From the NCBI GenBank assembly GCA_965229445.1, contig OZ245876.1:496001-560000 (forward strand): DNA of 64,000 nt, in the 5' to 3' direction. The notes beneath the pieces are model-generated. The model saw nothing but the letters and a program-made list of their open reading frames with translations, did not search any database and was not told the origin of the DNA. The DNA comes from Owenweeksia sp965229445. GTDB lineage: Bacteria; Bacteroidota; Bacteroidia; Flavobacteriales; Schleiferiaceae. The translations under genes were made by a program, and so were the position numbers. This document shows, piece after piece, positions 17,722-24,913 of this stretch (the first letter of the stretch is position 1; each line of letters starts with the position of its first letter).

Positions 17722-19275
17722 ATGGACAATATTCAAATCCTCTGGGTAGATGACGAAATAGACTTGCTAAAACCGCATATTATGTTTCTGGAGGAGCGAG
17801 GATATGGCGTAGACACTATTAATAATGGCACAGAGGCTCTGGATATGGTGGATGATAAACGCTATGATCTCATCTTTCTCGACGAGAATATGCCCGGTAT
17901 GGATGGTCTGGAAACATTAGGTCGGATTAAGTCAATCGATAATTCCATCCCCGTGGTGATGATTACCAAGAGTGAGGAAGAAAGTATCATGGAAGATGCT
18001 ATCGGTTCGCAAATCTCTGACTATCTCATCAAACCGGTTAATCCTAAACAGATCCTATTAAGCATTAAGAAGAACCTGGAGAAACACCGGTTGGTGAGCG
18101 AGAAAACCACCAGTAATTATCAACAGCAATTTCGTCAAATCGGCATGGAGCTATCCATGGTAAATGACTGGCAGGGCTGGCAGAATTTGTATAAAAAGCT
18201 GATTTATTGGGAGTTGCAGCTGGATAAGCTGGATGATGAGGGATTAAATGAAATCCTCCTTACCCAAAAAAAGGAAGCGAATTCTCAGTTCTTTAAGTTC
18301 ATTTCAAAAAATTATGAAGACTGGCTGCACGATACGGATGATGCACCCATAATGTCTCACACACTTTTCAAGGAATGGGTTAAGCCTGAAATTGAAAAAG
18401 GAGAAAAGCTGTTCTTTATAGTGATAGATAATTTGCGATATGATCAGTGGCGCGTAATAAAACCGGTGTTGGATCAGTACTATCATATTGAAGAAGAAAA
18501 CAATTTTTTTAGCATTCTGCCCACGGCTACTCAATATGCCCGGAATGCCATTTTCTCAGGTTTGATGCCTTCGGAAATTCAAAAAAGATTTCCAGATAAG
18601 TGGATTAACGACAACGAAGATGAGGGCAAGAATAATTACGAAGAAGATTTTGCACGCGATCAGATGAAGCGGTTGGGGTTTGGCGATAAGAGCTTTTCCT
18701 ATCATAAAATCACCAACTTCAACGCTGGAAAAAAGATGTTGGATCAGCTTCCCAATATTTTGGGAAATGACTTTAACATCTTGGTTTACAATTTTGTGGA
18801 TATGCTTTCTCACGCCAAAACAGATATGAAAGTGATTCGTGAATTGGCAGATAATGATAGGGCTTATCGCAGTCTCACTCTGAGCTGGTTTCAGAATTCA
18901 CCCTTACTGGATCTAATGCGCGTGCTCAAGGATAAAGGCGTGAAGGTGCTTCTAACCACTGATCACGGAACCATCAATGTTACCTCTGCCACCAAACTGG
19001 TGGGTGATCGAAATGTCAATACCAATCTTAGATATAAGTTGGGGCGGAATATGAGTTATGATAAAAAGGATGTGTATCGCATAGAAAAGCCGGAAGATGT
19101 ATTTCTACCGCGCCCTAATATCAATAGCGAATTCGTTTTTGCCAAGGAAGACCTCTTCTTTGCTTATCCAAACAATTACAATCATTACGTGAAGTATTAT
19201 ACCAATACGTACCAGCATGGTGGAGTTTCTCTGGAGGAAATGATTGTACCCTTTGTTTCTCTAAGACCGCGATAG
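17722..19275 (+). CDS. porX: PorX response regulator with PglZ domain
   Basis: 517 residues: an N-terminal receiver domain (about 1-120, acidic pocket D10-D11 in WVDDE and phosphoacceptor D54 in LIFLDENMPG, Lys in YLIKPVNP), a helical linker, and a C-terminal alkaline-phosphatase-like PglZ domain with VIDNLRYDQW, ILPTATQYARNAIFSG (Thr nucleophile) and LLTTDHGTINV. In Porphyromonas PorX, with the PorY kinase, controls expression of type IX secretion genes. Three T9SS cargo-type proteins in this window fit that role. No porY is adjacent. Confidence 0.94.
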   Translation: MDNIQILWVDDEIDLLKPHIMFLEERGYGVDTINNGTEALDMVDDKRYDLIFLDENMPGMDGLETLGRIKSIDNSIPVVMITKSEEESIMEDAIGSQISDYLIKPVNPKQILLSIKKNLEKHRLVSEKTTSNYQQQFRQIGMELSMVNDWQGWQNLYKKLIYWELQLDKLDDEGLNEILLTQKKEANSQFFKFISKNYEDWLHDTDDAPIMSHTLFKEWVKPEIEKGEKLFFIVIDNLRYDQWRVIKPVLDQYYHIEEENNFFSILPTATQYARNAIFSGLMPSEIQKRFPDKWINDNEDEGKNNYEEDFARDQMKRLGFGDKSFSYHKITNFNAGKKMLDQLPNILGNDFNILVYNFVDMLSHAKTDMKVIRELADNDRAYRSLTLSWFQNSPLLDLMRVLKDKGVKVLLTTDHGTINVTSATKLVGDRNVNTNLRYKLGRNMSYDKKDVYRIEKPEDVFLPRPNINSEFVFAKEDLFFAYPNNYNHYVKYYTNTYQHGGVSLEEMIVPFVSLRPR

Positions 19276-19278
19276 GTT

Positions 19279-19286
19279 TATTTTTG
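19279..19286 (+). promoter_or_regulatory. Candidate -7 element (TATTTTTG) for tsaE
   Basis: TATTTTTG fits TAnnTTTG and ends four bases before the tsaE ATG at 19291, immediately after the porX stop. It suggests separate, nearly leaderless transcription of tsaE-ald. Confidence 0.45.
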
Positions 19287-19290
19287 CCTC

Positions 19291-19731
19291 ATGCAGGTTA
19301 AGCATTCTAACACCGCTGGATTGGCGGAAATAGCCCGGTGGCTGGAGGAAAACTTAAATTATCCTATCGTGTTGTTTGAAGGGGATATGGGTGCCGGAAA
19401 AACCACTTTAATCAAAGCTTTTGCGAAGCATATTGGGGTGAAAGATAGCGTGGCCAGCCCTACCTATGCCCTGGTAAATGAATATCTGAATCAGGAGCCG
19501 GGAAAAGAAGGTAAGGCACAGCCGATCTATCATTTTGATTTTTATCGAATTGAAGATGAGGTGGAAGCACTGGACATTGGTTTGGATGAATACCTGCAAT
19601 CCGGATATCAATGTTGGATAGAATGGCCTGAAAAAATTCGTAATTTCCTACCCAAGGAGTGCAGTCGCGTAGTAATTCGCTTTTGCGACCAAGGACGCTC
19701 TTATGAGATAATTCAACCACCAAATGAGTAA
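19291..19731 (+). CDS. tsaE: tRNA t6A biosynthesis ATPase TsaE
   Basis: 146 residues, standard for TsaE (YjeE), the ATPase that works with TsaB and TsaD to make N6-threonylcarbamoyladenosine at position 37 of ANN-decoding tRNAs. Walker A is GDMGAGKTTLIKAF (about 31-44). The family motifs SPTYALVNEY, HFDFYRIED and CWIEWPEKI follow. The 3' end overlaps the next gene by 8 bp. Confidence 0.95.
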   Translation: MQVKHSNTAGLAEIARWLEENLNYPIVLFEGDMGAGKTTLIKAFAKHIGVKDSVASPTYALVNEYLNQEPGKEGKAQPIYHFDFYRIEDEVEALDIGLDEYLQSGYQCWIEWPEKIRNFLPKECSRVVIRFCDQGRSYEIIQPPNE

Positions 19732-20932
19732 GCCGGGATATATTGAATTTTCCTCTTCACAACTAATGCCACAGGAAGAGGTCTTGGAAGTAAAGAAATC
19801 CAAGAAAAGCCTGACCATTGGCATTCCCAAGGAGACGGCCATGCAGGAGAAAAGGGTGCCTCTCACCCCAGATGGAGTTCTGCTGTTGACCAGTCATGAT
19901 CACGAGGTGGTGGTGGAATCAGGCATTGGAGAGGGCGCAAGTTATTCTGATGAGAATTATGCGGATGCCGGAGCTAAGGTGGTTTATAGCAATCGTGACG
20001 TATTCGAATGCGATTTGATCATAAAGGTAGAACCTCCATCATTGGTGGAGATAGATATGCTGCGTCATAAGCAGACCTTAATATCGGCTCTACAGCTGAA
20101 AACCCAGGAGAATAGCTACTTCCGTAAACTGATGGACAAGAAGATCACCGCACTTTCCTATGAGAATATGGAAGATGAAGAAGGTGAAATTCCCATTGTG
20201 CGAAGTATGAGTGAAATTGCCGGAAATACTTCTATTCTCGTGGCAGCCGAGTACCTCAGTAATGCCAACGATGGCAAAGGTTTTATGTTAGGAGGAATTT
20301 CCGGCGTGCCACCCACAGAAATCGTGGTGATCGGTGCCGGAGCGGTAGGAACGTTTGCGACGCGAACAGCCTTGGGCTTAGGAGCTAATGTTAAGGTCTT
20401 CGATAAAAGTCTGGCTAAGTTGCGAAGGTTGCAGGGACTGATAAATAACGCTCCTATCTATACCTGCGTCATTCAGCCTAAGATTTTGGAGAAAGCTTTG
20501 ATGCGTTGCGATGTGGTAATCGGTAGTGTAAGAGGTGGCGGAGGTCGCACCCCAATCGTGGTTACGGAGGATATGGTGGCCAATATGAAAGCCGGATCAG
20601 TGATTGTTGATGTTAGCATCGATTCAGGTGGTTGTATTGAAACCTCTGAATTAACGGATCACGATAATCCGACCTTTCGCAAGTACGATGTCATTCACTA
20701 TTGTGTGCCGAATATCGCTTCACGTGTGAGTCGTACCGCAAGTTTTTCCCTGAGCAATATTCTTTCTCCCATGATTGTGGCAATTGGAGACTGTGGTGGT
20801 GTTGATGAGTACCTGCACCGAAACCGTGGCGTACGCAATGGTTTATATGTCTACAAAGGAACCTTGGTAAACCAACCAATTGGCGAGTGGTTTGACCTTC
20901 CTTATGCCGATGTAAATTTGTTAATTGGCTAA
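19724..20932 (+). CDS. ald: Alanine dehydrogenase
   Basis: 402-residue NAD-dependent dehydrogenase that interconverts L-alanine and pyruvate plus ammonia. The N-terminal domain has IGIPKETAMQEKRVPLTPDGV, with the Arg and Lys that bind pyruvate; the Rossmann core is VVIGAGAVGTFATRTALGLGANV (dinucleotide motif GAGAVG). The later region has VIVDVSIDSGGCIETS, HYCVPNIASRVSRTAS and ALSNILSP-like elements of the AlaDH/PNT family. It is longer at the N terminus than classical Ald, as in other Bacteroidota. Overlaps tsaE, so translation is coupled. Confidence 0.92.
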   Translation: MSKPGYIEFSSSQLMPQEEVLEVKKSKKSLTIGIPKETAMQEKRVPLTPDGVLLLTSHDHEVVVESGIGEGASYSDENYADAGAKVVYSNRDVFECDLIIKVEPPSLVEIDMLRHKQTLISALQLKTQENSYFRKLMDKKITALSYENMEDEEGEIPIVRSMSEIAGNTSILVAAEYLSNANDGKGFMLGGISGVPPTEIVVIGAGAVGTFATRTALGLGANVKVFDKSLAKLRRLQGLINNAPIYTCVIQPKILEKALMRCDVVIGSVRGGGGRTPIVVTEDMVANMKAGSVIVDVSIDSGGCIETSELTDHDNPTFRKYDVIHYCVPNIASRVSRTASFSLSNILSPMIVAIGDCGGVDEYLHRNRGVRNGLYVYKGTLVNQPIGEWFDLPYADVNLLIG

Positions 20933-20935
20933 ACT

Positions 20936-20943
20936 TACCTTTG
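20936..20943 (+). promoter_or_regulatory. Candidate -7 element (TACCTTTG) for the small membrane protein gene
   Basis: TACCTTTG fits TAnnTTTG, begins four bases after the ald stop codon and lies 16 bases before the ATG at 20960. Confidence 0.45.
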
Positions 20944-20959
20944 CTGCAAAATTTCCCGC

Positions 20960-21340
20960 ATGAGCATTTGGCGCAGACTTCTGTATTATGCCCTTGGCGT
21001 AGGTCTGGGGTTGTTGATGGTGATTTTCTTCTTTGGTGATAGGGACATTGGATGTTCTTATTTTCCAAATGACAGAGTACTTAGTGATTTAAGGAAAAAG
21101 GAAGTAAGAGTAAGCGCATCAGTTCGCAGTTCTGGTTGGGCTAGCAAGCTCGATTCCAATCTTATCGCCATGATTCTGCTTAGCGGGGATATTGATTTTT
21201 CTAAAAGCAGCACCAAAGGGGAGGACAGCTGCAATACCTACTGGATTGATTATGAAGATGAGGAGCTAGGTATGCTTCACACACAATGGGCCAATTGCGA
21301 TAGCACCGCTTATTTGCTGGACGTGGGGAGAGTTGAGTAA
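20960..21340 (+). CDS. Small membrane-anchored protein, DUF4258-like (uncertain)
   Basis: 126 residues with one N-terminal hydrophobic segment (YYALGVGLGLLMVIFFFG, about residues 9-26) and a soluble C-terminal domain of about 95 residues that contains three Cys (C32, and those in EDSCNTYW and WANCDS). Proteins of this shape commonly follow alanine dehydrogenase in Bacteroidota, and the soluble part may correspond to a DUF4258-type fold, but I cannot confirm this. The function is unknown. It is transcribed with or shortly after ald. Confidence 0.7.
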   Translation: MSIWRRLLYYALGVGLGLLMVIFFFGDRDIGCSYFPNDRVLSDLRKKEVRVSASVRSSGWASKLDSNLIAMILLSGDIDFSKSSTKGEDSCNTYWIDYEDEELGMLHTQWANCDSTAYLLDVGRVE

Positions 21341-21764
21341 AGTTCAGCGGTCAATTAGTTGATCATTGATAAGGATTTGGCGAGTGAATTACTGACTAAA
21401 ATTATAAATTAACCCTAAACCCTTAGTCGCCTTTGATGGAATTACTTTTACTCGTGTTCTGATGTTGACAGCCTTCCCACACACGCTTTAGAGGTAGTTT
21501 TAGAATAGGACTGCAGGTTTGGTCAGATAAAGAGGTGTTTCACCTTTGAAAGTGTTTCGCCAAACCTCAAGCCCGCGTTGCCATGCTTGATGTTCTCGTT
21601 ATATGAAAGTACTTGTTCTTATACTATTACGGCACTAGTTTGAAGGTAGGAGAAGCGGGTGCTGGCCCCGTGGGACTATGTCATTGACCCACCGTCATTA
21701 CTCATCAACTTTTTAATACACTCCGTCAATCCAGCATTGTCACGAAGCATTTTTTCCCTAATTT
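21341..21764. other. Intergenic region, no recognised feature
   Basis: 424 bp between the small membrane protein gene and the REP-like repeats. Short frames only, no codon pattern, no convincing hairpin with T-run and no similarity I recognise. Confidence 0.5.
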
Positions 21765-22277
21765 AATACTGGGGACAGGGTGCTGTTCCCCTTGGGGCGC
21801 CTTTGTTCCTCATCCGGTAGTCCACACCAAGTCATCACCAGCTACCGTGAAAATCTGCTTGCTGCGCCCTGATTTTTTATCGATATTAATACTGGGGACA
21901 GGGGTGCTGTTCCCCTTGGGGTGCTTTCATTCTTCATTCGGTATCCATCACCAAGTCATCACCAGCTACCGTGAAAATCTGCTTGCTGCGCCCTGATTTT
22001 TTATCGATATTAATACTGGGGACAGGGTGCTGTTCCCCTTGGGGCGCCTTTGTTCCTCATCCGGTAGTCCACACCAAGTCATCACCAGCTACCGTGAAAA
22101 TCTGCTTGCTGCGCCCTGATTTTTTATCGATATTAATACTGGGGACAGGGGTGCTGTTCCCCTTGGGGTGCTTTCATTCTTCATTCGGTATCCATCACCA
22201 AGTCATCACCAGCTACCGTGAAAATCTGCTTGCTGCGCCCTGATTTTTTATCGATATTAATACTGGGGACAGGGGTG
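21765..22277 (+). repeat. Tandem REP-like repeats (two 247-bp A-B blocks plus partial third)
   Basis: Units begin with AATACTGGGGACAGGG at 21765 (A1, 123 bp), 21888 (B1, 124 bp), 22012 (A2), 22135 (B2) and 22259 (partial). A and B differ at about 15 positions (for example GGGGCGCC versus GGGGTGCT), but A1 equals A2 and B1 equals B2 as read, so a 247-bp block was duplicated recently. Each unit starts with an imperfect hairpin GGGGACAG...CTGTTCCCC, similar to REP palindromes of the GGGGACAG class. The frames reading through the array are repeat translations and not genes. Confidence 0.9.
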
Positions 22278-22307
22278 TGTTCGGTTTCAACACATAGTTT
22301 ACACATG

Positions 22308-23552
22308 TGTCAGGACATCCTTTACAGTTTTTGATTGATAATATTGGTTCAAAAAGAGCCATGCCTTTTAAAAAAACAACTGTAATGGAAGAGAAGTTAG
22401 AATTTGTTCATTTGGCCATCAATGGAGGAATGACCTTCACTGAATTATGCCAGCGATTTAGGATATCCAGGCCGACAGGTTACAAGTGGTTAAAGAACTA
22501 CAAGAAAGATGGAGACTCTGGGCTAGATGAGCTAAGTCGTAGATCCAAAAAATCACCAAACGCTACGGCACCTTCCCTTCATGAATTGATTATTAAACTG
22601 AAGACTCAGGAACCTCATTGGGGTGCTAAAAAACTGCAAGCTCTCCTGCACCGGGATTACAAAGATAAGTTGGATATAATCCCTTCCTTAAGCACGATAA
22701 ACAGGATTCTCAGCAAACATCAATTGACCGAGAAAAGCAAGAATAAACCTTTGCTAAAGACGGGTCGTTTTGAGAGGTTACGACCCAATGAGTTATGGCA
22801 AATGGACTTTAAAGGACACTTTGCTTTAGCAGACAAAAAACGGTGCCACCCTTTGACCATCACGGATGATTATAGTCGCTTTAATATCCTGTTGTTGGCC
22901 TGTGCTAATGAACGTGGAAACACCGTTCAGCTTGGGTTAGAGCACGCCTTTAAGAAGTACGGTCTGCCTGATACAATCCTATGTGATAATAGCCCTCCTT
23001 GGGGATCTACCCATGTAGACTATTATCGCCCAAGAAGAACGATAACCAAGCTCGAAAGTTGGTTGATTCAATTGGGGGTAAAAATGATCCATGGAAGACC
23101 TTACCATCCACAAACACAAGGGAAGGGTGAGCGCTTTCATAAAACACTAAAACAGGAGCTTTTACTCTATAACAGTTTTAAAAATTACGCCCACTGTCAA
23201 CAGGAATTTGACTCGTGGAGAGATAAGTATAATCTATATCGGCCACATGAAGGAATCAACTTTGAAGTACCTGCCGCGCGGTTCCAAATCAGTTCCAAAA
23301 CTTTTCCTAAACGGCCACCAGAGCGCATACATGGAATCAATGATCATCTCTTGAAGGTGACCGGAAAAGGATACATTCATTATCAAAGCAAACCCTATTA
23401 TATCGGAGAAGGACTAGCAGGGCAGGTAATTGCTCTAAGAAATGGAAATAATCGCAACAAAAAAGACGTGTATTATTGTAATCAAAAAGTGAGAAGCATA
23501 CCTTCGAAAGTGTAAAGGATGTCTTGACACAACTGTAAAGGATGTCCTGACA
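22308..23552 (+). mobile_element. IS481-family insertion sequence, about 1.25 kb
   Basis: Terminal inverted repeats of at least 22 bp lie at 22308-22329 and 23531-23552, beginning TGTCAGGACATCC on the left and ending GGATGTCCTGACA on the right, with the TGT...ACA tips of IS481 elements. The right end carries a second imperfect copy of the terminal sequence at 23511-23532. The element sits inside a REP-like unit: remnants of the same repeat flank it. No clear target-site duplication was found, and about 30 bp of unexplained sequence (22278-22307) lies between the repeat and the left end. Confidence 0.85.
22361..23515 (+). CDS. IS481-family transposase (DDE)
   Basis: 384-residue single-frame transposase. 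An N-terminal helix-turn-helix (MTFTELCQRFRISRPTGYKWLKNYKK, about 24-48) precedes the integrase core: D149 in WQMDFKGHF, D209 in LCDNSPPWGS and E257 in QGKGERFHKTLKQELL form the DDE triad. The HRPYHPQTQGKGER-type motif is typical of the family. I chose the ATG at 22361; an open GTG frame extends into the left terminal repeat. The gene looks intact, so the element may be active. Confidence 0.93.
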   Translation: MPFKKTTVMEEKLEFVHLAINGGMTFTELCQRFRISRPTGYKWLKNYKKDGDSGLDELSRRSKKSPNATAPSLHELIIKLKTQEPHWGAKKLQALLHRDYKDKLDIIPSLSTINRILSKHQLTEKSKNKPLLKTGRFERLRPNELWQMDFKGHFALADKKRCHPLTITDDYSRFNILLLACANERGNTVQLGLEHAFKKYGLPDTILCDNSPPWGSTHVDYYRPRRTITKLESWLIQLGVKMIHGRPYHPQTQGKGERFHKTLKQELLLYNSFKNYAHCQQEFDSWRDKYNLYRPHEGINFEVPAARFQISSKTFPKRPPERIHGINDHLLKVTGKGYIHYQSKPYYIGEGLAGQVIALRNGNNRNKKDVYYCNQKVRSIPSKV

Positions 23553-23557
23553 TCGTA

Positions 23558-23643
23558 CAGGTGCTGTTCCCCTTGGGGCGCCTTCGTTCCTCATCCGGTA
23601 GTCCACACCAAGTCATCACCAGCTACCATGAAAATCTGCTTGC
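23558..23643 (+). repeat. REP-like unit remnant right of the IS
   Basis: CAGGTGCTGTTCCCCTTGGG onward matches the A-type unit of the array left of the IS, with a few changes (CTTCGTTCC, CTACCATG). It shows the IS inserted into the repeat array. The remnant runs up to the 3' end of the flavoprotein gene. Confidence 0.85.
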
Positions 23644-23653
23644 CACACGGTAA

Positions 23654-24889
23654 TTACTTACCGACAATTAGTCCAGCATTCCGCCCCGCTAGGTAACCAC
23701 TGGTCCAGGCGTGCTGAAAATTGAAGCCACCGGTTACGCCATCTACATTTAGGACTTCTCCGGCAAAGAATAGTCCGGCGATGGTTTTGCTTTCAAAGCT
23801 GCGGAGGTTTACTTCAGACAAATCCACCCCGCCGCAGGTGACAAACTCTTCTTTGAAAGTTGTTTTACCCTTCACTTCAAAACGCTGACGTACCAGCACT
23901 TCGATAACCCGATTCAGATTCTTCTTACTCACATCCAAATATCTTTGATCTGATTTCAAGCCGGCACAGTCTAAGATTCGCTCCCATAACCTGGTAGGTA
24001 ACTTGAACAAGGGCTGACTGCGGATAAGCTTTTTAGGATGATGGCTTTTATAATCATTAAGCTCAGATCGCACAGACTCCTCATCCAAGCCGCACCAGTT
24101 TATCAGGATGGGAAACTGATAATTTCTCAGGTGCAGATCTATGGCTGCCCAGGCAGAGAGTTTAATTACTGCCGGAGCACTAAAGCCCCAGTGAGTAATT
24201 AATAAAGCGCCACTTTGCTTCCATTTGGTAGCAGGAATTTGCACCAGGGCTTGCGGTACGGAAAGACCCATGAGGTCCTTATATGGTGAGTTTGGAACAT
24301 TGAAGGTAAATAGGCTGGGGATAGGCTCACGGATACTTAGGCTCAATTTCCGGAGCCAGTCGTAACCGGTGGACTTTGGATGACCACCACTGGCCACAAT
24401 TACTTTCTTGGACCTGAGAGTTTGACCACCCTTCAGACCGAGCTCAAAAACTCCATCGGCTTTGACCAAACTTTGAACCTCATTCTTCAGAAGAATATGA
24501 ACCTGTGTTTTATTAGCTTCAGACATCAAGCAGTCTATTATGCTCTGCGAATCGTCGGAAGTGGGGAATACACGACCATCTTCCTCAATCTTAAGATTAA
24601 CCCCACGATCTTTGAACCAATGCATGGTATCCATTGTGCCAAACTGCTCAAATCCCTTTCTCAGACTTTTCCCTCCGCGCGGAAAATGCTTTACGAGTTC
24701 GCTGACCGAAGGACAATTATGCGTCAGATTACATCGACCACCGCCACTAATCTTCACTTTACTTAGCAGCTTATTGCTCTTCTCCAAAATTGCCACCTTG
24801 TTTTTGCCATCCATCGCGGCGTGTATCGCGGCAAAAAAACCTGCCGCACCACCACCGATGACCAGAACGTCATATTCCTTATTGGACAT
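23654..24889 (-). CDS. HI0933/YhiN-family FAD-dependent oxidoreductase
   Basis: 411 residues. An N-terminal dinucleotide-binding motif VIGGGAAGFFAAIHAA is followed by the family-specific KISGGGRCNLTHNC, and the C terminus has the FAD motif AGLFFAGEVLNVDGVTGGFNFQHAWTSGYLAGRNAG. This matches the HI0933-like (aminoacetone-oxidase / YhiN) flavoproteins, whose substrate is usually unknown. I chose ATG at 24887-24889; the frame extends two codons to a TTG. The gene runs toward the IS/REP region, whose last repeat ends 10 bp from its stop. Confidence 0.92.
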   Translation of the reverse strand: MSNKEYDVLVIGGGAAGFFAAIHAAMDGKNKVAILEKSNKLLSKVKISGGGRCNLTHNCPSVSELVKHFPRGGKSLRKGFEQFGTMDTMHWFKDRGVNLKIEEDGRVFPTSDDSQSIIDCLMSEANKTQVHILLKNEVQSLVKADGVFELGLKGGQTLRSKKVIVASGGHPKSTGYDWLRKLSLSIREPIPSLFTFNVPNSPYKDLMGLSVPQALVQIPATKWKQSGALLITHWGFSAPAVIKLSAWAAIDLHLRNYQFPILINWCGLDEESVRSELNDYKSHHPKKLIRSQPLFKLPTRLWERILDCAGLKSDQRYLDVSKKNLNRVIEVLVRQRFEVKGKTTFKEEFVTCGGVDLSEVNLRSFESKTIAGLFFAGEVLNVDGVTGGFNFQHAWTSGYLAGRNAGLIVGK

Positions 24890-24913
24890 AGTCAATTAAG
24901 CTGTCAAGTTTTG

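Noticed and set aside
17722..19275. PglZ domain as sign of a BREX phage-defence system
   Set aside because: The protein is the receiver-PglZ regulator PorX, with neighbours unrelated to BREX.
21971..22243. Open reading frame of 90 codons over the REP array
   Set aside because: It only translates the tandem repeats; the peptide repeats itself in step with the DNA unit.
22278..22307. ACACATGTGT palindrome as the IS transposase promoter operator
   Set aside because: Too short and without any supporting context.
22308..23552. Target-site duplication of the IS481 element
   Set aside because: The 4-15 bp flanks on both sides do not match; the nearby ACAGG similarity is explained by the broken repeat unit.
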